From assembly GCF_002119765.1 (NCBI RefSeq), contig NZ_CP021112.1, positions 2,102,501 through 2,166,500 on the forward strand: a stretch of DNA of 64,000 bases, given 5' to 3'. The stretch is from Pseudorhodoplanes sinuspersici (GTDB lineage Bacteria > Pseudomonadota > Alphaproteobacteria > Rhizobiales > Xanthobacteraceae). Position 1 is the first letter of the stretch; the number at the start of each line of letters is the position of its first letter. The notes beneath the pieces were generated by a model. That model was not told the origin of the DNA. It was given only the letters and a program-made list of their open reading frames with translations, and searched no databases. This document shows positions 24,778-33,979 of the stretch, one piece after another. The position numbers and the translations under genes were made by a program.

Positions 24778-25545
24778 TTAAAACTTGTTCTTCCGCGCGC
24801 GGATCTCGGCAAAAACCTCGGCCGCGGGCTTTCCGGCCATACCCACGGCCGCTGCAACGGAGGGCACATCGGCGCGCAGGAAACAATTGGCCGCCTTCTC
24901 CGCGCCGAGCGTTGTCGGCAAGGTCGGCTTGCCTTGCGCGCGCAATTCGTCGACCTCGCGGGCACGCACGATCAAAGCCGAATTCTCCGGCTCGATGGTC
25001 AGCGCGAATTTGATATTGGCCTGCGTATATTCGTGGCCGCAGAAGAACGTCACGTCATCGGGCAGCGCGCGCAGTTTCAAGAGCGAGTCCCACATCTGCG
25101 CCGGCGTGCCTTCGATCACGCGACCGCAGCCGATGGAAAACAAGGTGTCGCCGACAAAGGCGAGCTTGTCCTCATCGAAGACCAGCGAGATGTGACCTGC
25201 AGTGTGGCCCGGCGTATCGATCACGCGCGCGACCAAGGATCCCACATTGACCGTGTCGCCGCCGCCATAGGTGGCGTCGAGATCTTCGATCTTGCTGGCT
25301 TCGGCGCGCGGACCGATCACGCGGCATTTGTGCTTGGCCTTCAATTCGGCGATGCCGCCGGTGTGATCGGCATGATGGTGCGTGACCAGAATGTCGCTGA
25401 GCGTCCAGCCGGTCTCCCGCAGGGCGGCCTCGATCGGGGCGGCTTCCGGCGCATCGATTGAGGCGGTGGCACCGGTTGCCGGGTCGTGGATCAGCACCCC
25501 GAAATTGTCGGAGAGGCATGGAAATTGGTGCGTTTTCGCCGGCAT
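24778..25545 (-). CDS. gloB: Hydroxyacylglutathione hydrolase (glyoxalase II)
   Basis: 255 residues, metallo-beta-lactamase fold. It hydrolyses S-lactoylglutathione to lactate and glutathione, completing methylglyoxal detoxification in the cytoplasm. The metal-binding motif 'THHHADHTGG' is clear, with downstream His in 'DTPGHTAGHISL', the bridging Asp in 'FVGDTLFSIGCGR' and the final metal His in 'FFCGHEYTQANIKFAL'; the latter also begins the glyoxalase II C-terminal glutathione-binding region. Length is standard (about 255). Divergent from the methyltransferase gene at 25658, a pairing common in Rhizobiales (recollection). Confidence 0.95.
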   Translation of the reverse strand: MPAKTHQFPCLSDNFGVLIHDPATGATASIDAPEAAPIEAALRETGWTLSDILVTHHHADHTGGIAELKAKHKCRVIGPRAEASKIEDLDATYGGGDTVNVGSLVARVIDTPGHTAGHISLVFDEDKLAFVGDTLFSIGCGRVIEGTPAQMWDSLLKLRALPDDVTFFCGHEYTQANIKFALTIEPENSALIVRAREVDELRAQGKPTLPTTLGAEKAANCFLRADVPSVAAAVGMAGKPAAEVFAEIRARKNKF

Positions 25546-25657
25546 GTCGTCCCTGTGATGTGATGGTTTCAGGCGGCAACGCTAACATGCCGCACCGGGT
25601 TCTGAGAATGTTGTGTGTTAACCTCGCCGGCCCGCGTTTCATGCTACCGTTAGCGCC

Positions 25658-26401
25658 ATGTTCATCGACGTCGTGGATTTGCGGAATTTCTACGCCCAGC
25701 CACTGGGCGTTGTGGCGCGCCGCTTCGTCAGCCGCGGCATTCGCACGCATTGGGCCGACGTACGGCAGGAGCGGGTCGCCGGCATCGGCTACACCATCCC
25801 GTATCTCGGCATTTTCCGCGAGGAAGCGGAGCGTTGCCTTGCCTTCATGCCGGCGTCACAGGGCGTCGTGAAATGGCCGTCGAACCGGCCTGGCCTCGCA
25901 ACGCTGGTGGACGAGACGCGCCTGCCGCTGACCGATTCGGCGGTGGACCGGGTGCTGCTGGTTCATGCGCTGGAAATGGCGGATGACCCGGTGACGCTGC
26001 TGCGCGAAGTCTGGCGCGTCCTCTCGCCCAACGGGCGCTTGCTGGCGGTGGTGCCGAACCGGCGCGGGCTTTGGGCACGCACGGACACGACGCCATTCGG
26101 TCATGGCCGGCCTTATTCGCGCTCGCAGATCACGCGCATCCTGCGCGAGACGATGTTCACGCCGAAGGGCTGGGGTGAAGCGCTCTACGTGCCGCCGGTG
26201 CAGCGGACATGGTTCCTACGCTCGGCCGTGGCATGGGAGCGTGTCGGCGCATCGATCCTTGCGCCATTTCCCGGCGTGAATATTGTCGAAGCGAGCAAGC
26301 AGGCCTATCGCGCCATTCCGGTCAAGCGCGAGAAGCGCAAGATCGTGCCGTCGCTCGAACCGGTGCTGGCGCCATCGCCCGGTGGCGCCGTGCGGATGTA
26401 A
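25658..26401 (+). CDS. Class I SAM-dependent methyltransferase
   Basis: 247 residues. It is a methyltransf_11-type domain lacking the classic glycine-rich motif I at the very start. The region around 'GIGYTIPYLGIF' may stand in for it. The conserved acidic and post-I parts are 'DSAVDRVLLVHALEMADDP', 'LREVWRVLSPNGRLLAVVPNRRGLWARTD' (quoted here as two parts of one block) and 'RPYSRSQITRILRETMF'. These motifs are typical of a Rhizobiales family encoded head-to-head with gloB. Substrate unknown. No membrane segment. Its 3' end is followed by a long imperfect inverted repeat that ends just before DUF4167. Confidence 0.85.
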   Translation: MFIDVVDLRNFYAQPLGVVARRFVSRGIRTHWADVRQERVAGIGYTIPYLGIFREEAERCLAFMPASQGVVKWPSNRPGLATLVDETRLPLTDSAVDRVLLVHALEMADDPVTLLREVWRVLSPNGRLLAVVPNRRGLWARTDTTPFGHGRPYSRSQITRILRETMFTPKGWGEALYVPPVQRTWFLRSAVAWERVGASILAPFPGVNIVEASKQAYRAIPVKREKRKIVPSLEPVLAPSPGGAVRM

Positions 26402-26409
26402 AAAAGTCA

Positions 26410-26514
26410 TTCCGGGGCGCTTGCGTAGCAAGCGAACCCGGGATCCAGACTAAAAATGCATAGAGCTTTGGAGCTTTGGATTCCGGATTCGCGAACGTTG
26501 TCCGCGCCCCGGAA
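26410..26514. repeat. Intergenic inverted repeat bounded by TTCCGGGGCGC / GCGCCCCGGAA
   Basis: An 11-bp perfect pair of ends, 26410-26420 and 26504-26514, encloses a hairpin GCTTGC-GTA-GCAAGC and an AT-richer centre with the direct repeat GAGCTTTG. It lies between convergent genes (methyltransferase and DUF4167) and probably forms the end structure of both transcripts. Confidence 0.8.
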
Positions 26515-26523
26515 CGACAGCAA

Positions 26524-27309
26524 CTACTCGCCAGACTGCGCCGCCTCATCACTGCCTTCCGTAGCCACATCCGCACGCGGCGTGCGCGGCCGGCGTCCGC
26601 GGCGGCGGTTCAGCGGAAAGCGATCGCCTGGCGCGTCGTGACCATTCTGCTGATCGGCAGCCGGCGCAGGTGCCGCACCGGTGATGAACGAGGGCAGACG
26701 ATCGACATTTTCATCCTCGGCGCCGTTGGCCGGTTGCGCTTGCCGGTCGTCATACTGGCGTTCCTGCGGACGGTTGTCGTGCGAACGATTGTCCTGCTGG
26801 TGCCGGCTGCGATTGCGATCGAAATTCCGATCCTGGTTTCGATCTTGATTCCGATCATGGCGCGGCTGGTATTCGCGCTGCTGATACGGCTGCGCCTCGC
26901 GCTGTTGATAGGGCTGTTGTTCGCGCGGCGAATGCGGCTCGGTCGCGCCATAAGCCGGCTGACTGTCATCGCCGTCATCGAAGCTTTCGTCGCTGCGCGA
27001 TTCGCCGCTCTCGGGACGCTGCTGATAGGGCTGGCTCTGCCGGAATTGCTCCTGCGCCGCCGCGATCAGCCGGAAGTAATGTTCGGCATGCTGATAGTAA
27101 TTCTCGGCCGCCACCGGATCGCCGGATGCGGTCGCATCACGCGCAAGCTGGATGTATTTTTCGGCAACGTGGTTCGCGGTACCGCGAATCTTCACGTCGG
27201 GGCCATTCGATTCGTAAACCCGTGTCAGTGGATTGTGGCTCTTGCCGCCGCCACCGCTACCACCGCGGTTACGACCCCTCATCCGATGCTTGTTCTGACC
27301 GTTTCTCAT
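26524..27309 (-). CDS. DUF4167 domain protein
   Basis: 261 residues from the ATG at 27309 (MRNGQNKHRMRGRN). The N-terminal 95 residues hold the DUF4167 core: a basic Arg/Gly-rich head like an RNA-binding tail, then 'NPLTRVYESNGPDVKIRGTA' and 'AEKYIQLARDATASGDPV', with 'ENYYQHAEHYFRLI'. The remaining 160 residues are low-complexity (Gln, Arg, Asp, Asn, with repeated 'QQPYQQREAQPYQQRE'-type units) ending in a basic 'RFPLNRRRGRRPRTPR' stretch. Function is unknown; nucleic-acid binding is inferred from composition. It is the last gene of the lysC-to-prmC minus-strand block. Confidence 0.92.
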   Translation of the reverse strand: MRNGQNKHRMRGRNRGGSGGGGKSHNPLTRVYESNGPDVKIRGTANHVAEKYIQLARDATASGDPVAAENYYQHAEHYFRLIAAAQEQFRQSQPYQQRPESGESRSDESFDDGDDSQPAYGATEPHSPREQQPYQQREAQPYQQREYQPRHDRNQDRNQDRNFDRNRSRHQQDNRSHDNRPQERQYDDRQAQPANGAEDENVDRLPSFITGAAPAPAADQQNGHDAPGDRFPLNRRRGRRPRTPRADVATEGSDEAAQSGE

Positions 27310-27882
27310 GGCTTGCCTGTTGACGACTCCTGATAGCGCAGTTTCCAACCGCGTTGTGGATGACCAATCCCAGCACCTTCATGTCACAGCGATGTCACGA
27401 TGAAAGATGCGGCTCAACGCAGCGCGTACGAGCCTCTTTCACACAACTTTCCGCTCCGACCGCTTTAAAAACCCCTTGGTGACACCCGCTTGGGGCGCAC
27501 ACGCCTCATTCAGCCGATCTGCATCACGCATCACACATGTCGGGCATTGCGGGCCCTGTCGGTGAGGCATCCGATCACATTCGGCAAATCGTTCGTTGAC
27601 CTTGTTTCGTCTGTTCGGCCTGTCGTGTGGACTTGGCTTCCGCCCTTAGTGTCGCTCGCGTTGTGTGCCGCTGCCTCGCAGGGACCTCGGAGAACCCCAT
27701 GTTCCCTCGAAAAATCCGTCCCCGGGCCTCGCTGGCGACCAGCGTCAGGGGTCAATATCTAAACCCAAGCTAGTCCCTCCGCCGCGATAATCCAAGTTTT
27801 TTTTTGAGGGGGCGGAATGCGGCCCCGGCATGGCAAAAGCCGTGGATTCCATGGGTGTTAGCCATGCTGGGCGAGAGCATCT
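27310..27882. other. 573-bp gap with no recognised gene
   Basis: Between the DUF4167 start and the prmC stop I see no convincing open frame, tRNA or known RNA. The plus strand is pyrimidine-rich around 27590-27790. A run of nine T follows at 27797-27805, and CATGGC-AAAA-GCCGTG gives a short hairpin near 27832-27847. The DUF4167 promoter should lie in the left part. A small RNA cannot be excluded. Confidence 0.5.
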
Positions 27883-28782
27883 TCAGGGCCGCCGCCGGAA
27901 GGTCAGGGCGCGCGCAATCCCGGCCAGGTCGTCTCGGCTCGCGGTTATTTCCAAAGCACCGCTTGTCTCGAAAATGGTTCTGATGTCGCCAGCCTGGCCG
28001 AGACCGATTTCCACAATCATCGCTCCGTCACCGCGCAGAAGATCGGGAGCCTGCCGCGCGATGGCGCGATAGGCATTAAGGCCATCGGCGCCGCCATCGA
28101 GCGCAAGACGCGGATCATGCTCGCGCACGTCGCGCGAAAGCGAGGCGATATCGGCGGACGCGATATAAGGCGGGTTGGAAACCACAATATCGAAACCGCC
28201 ACCCAGCCCCGCACCGAAATCCATCATCGCAAAAGCCGCGCGCGATGAAAGTCCGAGTGCTGCTGCATTGCTGCGTGCTGTGGCAATCGCCTCACTGCTG
28301 CGATCTGTGCCAATGCCGAACGCGTTCGGCAATTCATGTAACAACGCCAGCAGGATCGCGCCGGACCCGACGCCGAGATCGGCGATCATCAGCCTGTCGT
28401 CGCGCCGCTTGCCGGCATCGACCGCGGCGAGAGCGGCTTCCACCAGTGTTTCCGTATCGGGCCGCGGCACCAGGGCTGCAGGCGACAGCTTGAACGGCAG
28501 GCCCCAGAATTCCTTTTCGCCGACAATGCGTGCGACCGGTTCACCCTTCAAACGTCGCGCAACGAATTCTGCAATTGTGTCGCGTTCGCCCTGCGTCAGC
28601 GCGCGATCGGACGCGATCGCCAGGGCCGTGTGATCGAGCGAGAGCGCATGGCCGATCAGCAGCCGCGCATCCAGCGACGGCGATTCAAGCCCTGCCTCTT
28701 CAAACAAGCGGGTGACGATCCGCCGCGCGGCGCCGATGTCATGGGCGCTATTTTGGGCGCTGCGCAGATCGGCTTGGCTCAT
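27883..28782 (-). CDS. prmC: Peptide chain release factor N5-glutamine methyltransferase
   Basis: 299 residues. It methylates the Gln of the GGQ motif in RF1 and RF2 using SAM. It has an N-terminal helical domain, the segment '[20 protein letters not shown]', then SAM motif I '[16 protein letters not shown]' and the substrate-binding '[15 protein letters not shown]' (NPPY). The start ATG overlaps the prfA stop by 4 bases, so enzyme and substrate are translationally coupled, the normal arrangement. Length is typical. Confidence 0.96.
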   Translation of the reverse strand: MSQADLRSAQNSAHDIGAARRIVTRLFEEAGLESPSLDARLLIGHALSLDHTALAIASDRALTQGERDTIAEFVARRLKGEPVARIVGEKEFWGLPFKLSPAALVPRPDTETLVEAALAAVDAGKRRDDRLMIADLGVGSGAILLALLHELPNAFGIGTDRSSEAIATARSNAAALGLSSRAAFAMMDFGAGLGGGFDIVVSNPPYIASADIASLSRDVREHDPRLALDGGADGLNAYRAIARQAPDLLRGDGAMIVEIGLGQAGDIRTIFETSGALEITASRDDLAGIARALTFRRRP

Positions 28783-29861
28783 GCCGCGTCGCTGTTCTGT
28801 GCCGCCAGCAGCGCCGCCTGATGTTCTGCGACCAATGCATCGACCATTTCGCCCAGCGCTTCGCCTGCGACGATTTCCGGCAGCTTGTAGAGCGTGAGAT
28901 TGATACGGTGGTCGGTCACGCGGCCTTGCGGGAAATTATAGGTGCGGATGCGCTCGGAGCGATCGCCGGAGCCCACCTGCACCTTGCGGTCGGCGGCTCT
29001 GGCCGAATCCAGCTTCTCGCGTTCGGCGTCGTAGAGCTTGGTCCGCAGCAGGGCCAGCGCCTTGGCCTTGTTCTTGTGCTGCGAACGATCCTCTTGCACG
29101 GCGACGACGATGCCACTTGGCATATGCGTGATACGGATCGCCGATTCAGTCTTGTTGACGTGCTGGCCGCCGGCGCCTTGCGCGCGCATCGTGTCGATCT
29201 TCAGGTCTTCATCCTTGATGACCACATCGACGTCTTCGGCCTGCGGCAGCACCGCAACCGTCGCCGCCGAGGTGTGAATGCGGCCCGAGGCTTCGGTTTC
29301 CGGCACGCGCTGGACGCGGTGCACGCCGGATTCGTATTTCAGTTTGGCGAACACGCCGCGGCCGGTGATGTCGGCGATGATTTCCTTGTAACCGCCGACC
29401 GCGCCTTCGCTCGCCGACACGATCTCCACCTTCCAGCCCTGTTTCGCCGCGTAGCGCTCGTACATGCGGAACAGCACGCCCGCGAACAGCGACGCCTCGT
29501 CGCCGCCGGTGCCGGCACGGATTTCGAGGATGACGCTGCGCTCATCCATCGCATCCTTCGGAAGGAGTTCGAGCTGGATATCCTTTTCCAGCTTTTCGAG
29601 GCGCTCGATCAATTCATGCCGCTCGCTGTCGGCAATCTCGCGCATTTCGGAATCGGTTTTCGGATCGTCGATCAGCGCTTCGACATCCTTCAGTTCGGAG
29701 CCGACCGCGCGATAGATCTTGATCGCGTCAACCACGGGACCGAGGTCGGACAATTCGCGCGACAGCTTGACGAAATCGTCCGGGGAATTCTGGCCGGCGA
29801 GACGCGCTTCGATTTCCGCATGGCGGGCAATCAGGATGTCGAGTTTGGCTTGCGGCAGCAT
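28779..29861 (-). CDS. prfA: Peptide chain release factor 1
   Basis: 360 residues. It terminates translation at UAA and UAG. The stop-codon recognition tripeptide lies in '[19 protein letters not shown]' (PET in place of the PAT/PVT form) and the peptidyl-hydrolysis motif in '[19 protein letters not shown]'. Length matches RF1, and the PxT motif separates it from RF2 (SPF). Downstream prmC overlaps by 4 bases. A family A repeat separates it from ptsP upstream, so a separate promoter may exist. Confidence 0.98.
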   Translation of the reverse strand: MLPQAKLDILIARHAEIEARLAGQNSPDDFVKLSRELSDLGPVVDAIKIYRAVGSELKDVEALIDDPKTDSEMREIADSERHELIERLEKLEKDIQLELLPKDAMDERSVILEIRAGTGGDEASLFAGVLFRMYERYAAKQGWKVEIVSASEGAVGGYKEIIADITGRGVFAKLKYESGVHRVQRVPETEASGRIHTSAATVAVLPQAEDVDVVIKDEDLKIDTMRAQGAGGQHVNKTESAIRITHMPSGIVVAVQEDRSQHKNKAKALALLRTKLYDAEREKLDSARAADRKVQVGSGDRSERIRTYNFPQGRVTDHRINLTLYKLPEIVAGEALGEMVDALVAEHQAALLAAQNSDAA

Positions 29862-29892
29862 GGGCTTGCTTTTGGTGTGTTCGATTTTTCAG

Positions 29893-29979
29893 CCGTTCGT
29901 CCTCGCGGAAGCGGGGACCCAGGAGCGACAGGCGCACGAACAAGCGATTCTGGGTTCCCGCTTGCGCGGGAACGAACGG
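29893..29979. repeat. Intergenic double-hairpin repeat, family A, complete copy
   Basis: Bounded by CCGTTC and GAACGG. The left arm is GTCCTCGC-GGAA-GCGGGGAC, with one mismatch. The right arm is GTTCCCGC-TTGC-GCGGGAAC, with facing CCCAG and CTGGG. It fills the ptsP-prfA gap, so it is either read through or ends ptsP transcripts. Confidence 0.85.
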
Positions 29980-30009
29980 GGAGAGTGTGACATCCAATCA
30001 TAGTCCACG

Positions 30010-32277
30010 TCAGAGCTGAAGGTTTTCGGACGACGCGAAGCTCTCGATGCGTTGGCGCAGCGTCATGCCGGTTTCGGAATGATCGAGCAGCGGGCCAATC
30101 GTCGCCAGCGCTTTTTCCGCATCGAGGTCGAGCAGCATCGATTTCACCGGCCCCACGGCAGAGGGCGTCAGCGACAGCGAACGATAGCCGATCGCCACCA
30201 GCGTCAATGCGCCGATCGGCTTCGAGGCCAGTTCGCCGCATAACGTCACCGGCTTGCGATGTTCGCGGCCCTTGCGGGCGATCAGCCGCAGCGCCCGCAC
30301 GAACGGCGCCGAGATCGGATCGTAGCGTTCGGCAACACGCGAATTGCCGCGATCGGCCGCATAGAGAAACTGGAACAGATCGTTCGAACCGACCGAGAGG
30401 AAATCGACGCGGGGCAACAGGTCGTCGAGCTGGAACAGCAGCGAGGGCACTTCCACCATCACGCCGATCTCGACCCGCTCCGGCAAGGTGTGGCCATGCC
30501 GGCGCAGATAGGTCAGCTCATGCTCGACCATCAGCTTGCCCTGTTCGAACTCACTGACATCGGCGACCATCGGGAACATCACGCGCAAAGCCTTGCCGGA
30601 TGCGGCGCGCAGCAAGGCGCGGATCTGGCTGCGCATCAGACCCGGCCGGTCGAGGCCGAGACGGATGGCGCGCCAGCCCATGGCCGGGTTCTCTTCCTCG
30701 AAGGCGCTCATATAGGGCAGCACCTTGTCGCCGCCGATATCCAGCGTGCGGAAGGTCACCGGCTTTGCACCGGCGGTCTCCAGGACAGCGCGATAGAGCG
30801 CAAGCTGTTCGCCGATTCGCGGAAAGGTCGGGGCGACCATGAACTGCAATTCGGTGCGGAACAGGCCGATGCCGGCAGCGCCGGTTTCCTCGATATGCGG
30901 CAGATCGACCAGAAGACCGGCATTGAGATGCAGCGCGATCTCGTGGCCATCTTTGGTGACGCAGGGCTTGTCGCGCAACGCCTGATATTGTGCCTGTCGC
31001 CGCGCCCGCAACCGCACGCGTTCGACATAGGCGGCTTCGATATCCGGCGGTGGGCGCAGATAGACATCGCCGGTGATGCCATCGACGATCACCGGATCGC
31101 CGGATTCGACAAGGCCGGAGATATTCTCCACTTCGCCGACCGCAGGGATGCCCAGCGCGCGCGCCACGATCGTGACATGTGAAGTCGCGCCGCCTTCCTC
31201 CAGGATCAGGCCGCGCAGGCGCTTGCGGTCGTAATCAAGCAATGCGGCAGGACCCATCATGCGGGCGACGAGCACGGCGTTGTCCGGCAATTGCTCCTTG
31301 CTTGGCGCGTGATCGACGCCCATGAGCTGACGCATCAGCCGGTTGGCGAGATCGTCGAGATCGTGCAGGCGCTCGCGCAGGTAAGGGTCGGTGGCACGCA
31401 GCATGCGCGCGCGGGTATCCGATTGCACCCGTTCGACGCCGGCTTCAGCGGTAAGGCCGGTGCGGATCGCTTCGCGCATGCGCTGCAGCCAGCCGCGATC
31501 ATGCGCGAACATGCGATAGGTTTCGAGGACGTCCTTGTGCTCGCCGCCATCGGCGATCTCGCCGCGCTCGAGCATCACATCGACGTCGGAGCGCATCGTG
31601 GCGATGGCATCGTCAAGCCGCTTGATTTCGCCCGGGATATCGTCGGCGACGAAATTCTTGATGACGACGCGCGGCTCATGCAGCACCGCGTGGCCGAGTG
31701 CGATGCCTTCGGCCAGCGGCGTGCCGGCGAGATGGCGGCGCGGATGCACCGCAGGTTCCGCACCGGGCGGCGCCAGCGCCGACAATTCGCCGGAGGCGAT
31801 CATCTCCGCGAGCACCATCGCGGTGGTCTGCAGCGCCTCTTCTTCTTCCTCGGAATAGTTGCGATGGGCGCGGTTCTGCACCACCAGCACGCCAAGCGTG
31901 TTGCCGGCGCGCAGGATCGGCACGCCGAGGAAGGAGTGGTAAATCTCTTCGCCGGTTTCCGGCCGGTAGGCGAAGGCCGGATGCGATTGCGCGTCGGACA
32001 GGTTGATGGCGTTGGCCTGGCTGGCGACGAGGCCGACCAGGCCTTCGTCGATCCGCATCACGGTCTGGTGGACGGCTTCCCGGTTCAAGCCCTCGGTGGC
32101 GTAGAGTTCGAGGGTTCCGTCCATGCGCAGGACATAGACCGAGCACACCTCCGCGACCATGTTCGCGGCGATCAGCACCACAATCTTGTCGAGCCGGTCC
32201 TGCGCGCTGACCGGTTCCGCCATCACCTCGCGGAGCCGGCGCAACAGCACGCGCGGGCCGCCCATCGCGCCTCGCAT
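30010..32277 (-). CDS. ptsP: Phosphoenolpyruvate-protein phosphotransferase of the nitrogen PTS (EI-Ntr)
   Basis: 755 residues. It takes phosphate from PEP and passes it to NPr in the regulatory nitrogen-related PTS. The N-terminal GAF domain (about residues 25-165, 'LDKIVVLIAANMVAEVCSVY', 'IDEGLVGLVASQA') distinguishes it from sugar EI. The HPr-binding and phospho-histidine domain follows, with the active His at residue 367 in 'GGATSHVTIVARALGIPAVG', then the PEP-binding barrel ('FRTLDIGGDKVLPYM', 'EIGVMVEVPS', 'FLSVGSNDLFQFLYAADRGN', 'LCGELASKP'). It is part of the lysC-ptsP-prfA block. NPr and EIIA-Ntr are not in view. Confidence 0.97.
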   Translation of the reverse strand: MRGAMGGPRVLLRRLREVMAEPVSAQDRLDKIVVLIAANMVAEVCSVYVLRMDGTLELYATEGLNREAVHQTVMRIDEGLVGLVASQANAINLSDAQSHPAFAYRPETGEEIYHSFLGVPILRAGNTLGVLVVQNRAHRNYSEEEEEALQTTAMVLAEMIASGELSALAPPGAEPAVHPRRHLAGTPLAEGIALGHAVLHEPRVVIKNFVADDIPGEIKRLDDAIATMRSDVDVMLERGEIADGGEHKDVLETYRMFAHDRGWLQRMREAIRTGLTAEAGVERVQSDTRARMLRATDPYLRERLHDLDDLANRLMRQLMGVDHAPSKEQLPDNAVLVARMMGPAALLDYDRKRLRGLILEEGGATSHVTIVARALGIPAVGEVENISGLVESGDPVIVDGITGDVYLRPPPDIEAAYVERVRLRARRQAQYQALRDKPCVTKDGHEIALHLNAGLLVDLPHIEETGAAGIGLFRTELQFMVAPTFPRIGEQLALYRAVLETAGAKPVTFRTLDIGGDKVLPYMSAFEEENPAMGWRAIRLGLDRPGLMRSQIRALLRAASGKALRVMFPMVADVSEFEQGKLMVEHELTYLRRHGHTLPERVEIGVMVEVPSLLFQLDDLLPRVDFLSVGSNDLFQFLYAADRGNSRVAERYDPISAPFVRALRLIARKGREHRKPVTLCGELASKPIGALTLVAIGYRSLSLTPSAVGPVKSMLLDLDAEKALATIGPLLDHSETGMTLRQRIESFASSENLQL

Positions 32278-32441
32278 GACGTTTGTTCCTTGAGCCTCAC
32301 TTGCGGCTATAGCCGCTGGGGCGCTTGAGCCGCAAGCTTATCTCCCCTTCCCCCGCGAAGCGGTGGGGAGGGGTCGGGGGTGGGGGGTGAATTCGTTACA
32401 AGTTTGACATAGCCCCCCGGTTCACGTCGCTGGCGCGACGC

Positions 32442-33371
32442 TCACCGACCTTCCCCGCGGTCCAACTCGGGTTTACCCGAGTTGGACAACGAATTTGATT
32501 GGCCGAAGTCGGAAACATCCGACCCCGGCTGCGGGGGGAGGGAGAAGAAAGCGGACAATTCTCCAATTTCTTTCTTGTCTCCCGCCCTATCCACCGCCAG
32601 CCGCTGATAAAGCGCGGCAATGGCCTGATACATGTCCTGCGACGGGCCGCCGCCGTGGAAATGGGCGATCTCCTCCATTTCCGCCACCCAGCGATAGGCC
32701 TTGGGAAACATGTCCGGCACGCCGCGGGTGAAATAGGTCAGGAGCCCAGGCTGGCTGTCGGCGAGTTCCGCCTTCAGCGCCTCGCCAACGCCGGCGCGTT
32801 CGGCGGAGAGAATCATGGCCGAGCCGACCGCCGTCAGTCCCTTGGTGATGCCGCCATAAGACATCTTCAACGCGGAGGCTGCGCCGGCCGGCCTGTCGAG
32901 GTATCGGAAGATCAGGCCATCATCATTCAGCCGATCGACGATTCCGGATTGCGCACCGGAATAATAGAAGACCGGTCCCTTGTAGCCGGCCTTGGGTGGA
33001 CCGCCGATGATGCCGGCATCGATGAAGGTGCATCCGGTTTTCTCGATGACATCTGCAATGTCTTTCACCGTATCGGGGCTGACCGCATTGCAATCGACAT
33101 AGACCGGTTTCCTGTTTTCGGTGGTCAGCAATGGTGCGAGCCGCTGTGCCAGCGCCAGCGCTTCGCCGGGCGGCACGATCGACAGAATGATGTCGGCGGC
33201 AGCGATATCCGGCCAGCTTGCCGGTACCATGCCGGCATCTTTTGCGCGTTGCGCGCTCGCGGCGCTGCGTCCCTCGAGCGACGTCAAGACGCGAACGCCA
33301 TTTTCGTGAAGCCGCTTTGCAACACCAGCGCCCATGGCGCCTTGAGCGATGATGGCAACGACGGGCTTCAT
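32442..33371 (-). CDS. NAD(P)-binding 6-phosphogluconate-dehydrogenase-like oxidoreductase (DUF1932 C-terminus)
   Basis: 309 residues from the ATG at 33371 (MKPVVAIIAQGAMGAGVAKRL). The N-terminal Rossmann domain has the 'GAMGAG' loop and 'DIILSIVPPGEALALAQ'. The mid-section 'YVDCNAVSPDTVKDI' and 'FIDAGIIGGPP' belongs to the beta-hydroxyacid dehydrogenase superfamily, and the helical C-terminal domain ('ALKMSYGGITKGLTAVGSAM') matches DUF1932-type proteins. The last approximately 35 residues are low-complexity and partly encoded by a 12-bp-stem palindrome (32460-32487), so the C-terminus seems to have run into repeat DNA. Substrate unknown. Upstream starts at 33386 and 33428 are less likely. 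Confidence 0.85.
   Translation of the reverse strand: MKPVVAIIAQGAMGAGVAKRLHENGVRVLTSLEGRSAASAQRAKDAGMVPASWPDIAAADIILSIVPPGEALALAQRLAPLLTTENRKPVYVDCNAVSPDTVKDIADVIEKTGCTFIDAGIIGGPPKAGYKGPVFYYSGAQSGIVDRLNDDGLIFRYLDRPAGAASALKMSYGGITKGLTAVGSAMILSAERAGVGEALKAELADSQPGLLTYFTRGVPDMFPKAYRWVAEMEEIAHFHGGGPSQDMYQAIAALYQRLAVDRAGDKKEIGELSAFFSLPPQPGSDVSDFGQSNSLSNSGKPELDRGEGR
32460..32487. repeat. 12-bp-stem palindrome in the 3' coding end of the oxidoreductase gene
   Basis: GTCCAACTCGGG (32460-32471) pairs perfectly with CCCGAGTTGGAC (32476-32487) over a TTTA loop. It lies within the last 15 codons of the oxidoreductase gene. The adjoining 32341-32440 stretch is a CTCCCC/GGGGAG-rich repeat. Such palindromes usually sit between genes. 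Confidence 0.85.
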
Positions 33372-33579
33372 GAGCGGCTCCTTCATTTCGGGATTTGCAT
33401 CTCGGGGATGGCGCGCGGCATGCCGCATATTCTGTTCGATGTGAGTGATAGCCGGACTTCACGACCAAACAAGGTCCGAGGTGCTGTGTATTGCGATGTA
33501 GGACTGCACGTCCAAGCACCCGGACGACCGGAGACAATTGCCGGCGCGCAAAACTCCCACTTGACATCCTCCCCAAGTT

Positions 33580-33960
33580 ATGATTTTTTTCCTATATCCC
33601 GTCCCGCTGAAGGGGCGTTTCATGAGCGTCGTGAGACGCGGGGCGGGGAGCGGTGGCCGAGTGGCGGGCAGACGTAACCCGCTGTGCGGTCGGTTCAAGC
33701 CGCGTCCCGCCAGGCTAGCTGCCCGGCGTTTCGGTGGAGGAACGTCCACTGGGGACGATGGAGCAGACCGTCAAACACCGCGCGCGGAACGCCGGAGTCT
33801 TTTCGGCGGTTCGTGGTGCTACCAATCTCATGCGCTTACTCACATCGCGCATGGGGCCATGGGCTGGCCAGAAAGCCCGGCGTTCCGCGCGCCCTTGCGC
33901 AAGCAAGGGAAGAAGCTGCGGTTTGGAAGACGGGCGCGCCCGCGCCGGCTAAAGAATGGG
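33580..33960 (+). ncRNA. Structured non-coding dispersed element (possible RNA), uncertain
   Basis: The approximately 380-bp stretch has no credible protein but shows long-range complementarity. GCGCGCGGAACGCCGG (33780-33795) pairs perfectly with CCGGCGTTCCGCGCGC (33877-33892), 81 bases apart. The block GGGGACGATGGAGCAGACC with GTCAAACACCGCGCG (33751-33784) resembles, from memory, a repeat found many times in Bradyrhizobium-type genomes and often misannotated as small ORFs. It is preceded by 'TCCTCCCCAAGTTATGA' and a short T-run. The orientation and the RNA nature are inference. Confidence 0.4.
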
Positions 33961-33979
33961 GCTGTTTTCGCGCGTCTTG

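Noticed and set aside
27490-27762. 90-codon frame in the prmC-DUF4167 gap
   Set aside because: No ribosome binding site, no hydrophobic or helical pattern, composition unlike neighbours.
33646-33715. tRNA-like look (GGTGGCCGAGTGG ... GGTTCAAGCC)
   Set aside because: The T-arm stem does not pair (GTCGG against CGCGT), and no acceptor stem or anticodon arm can be formed.
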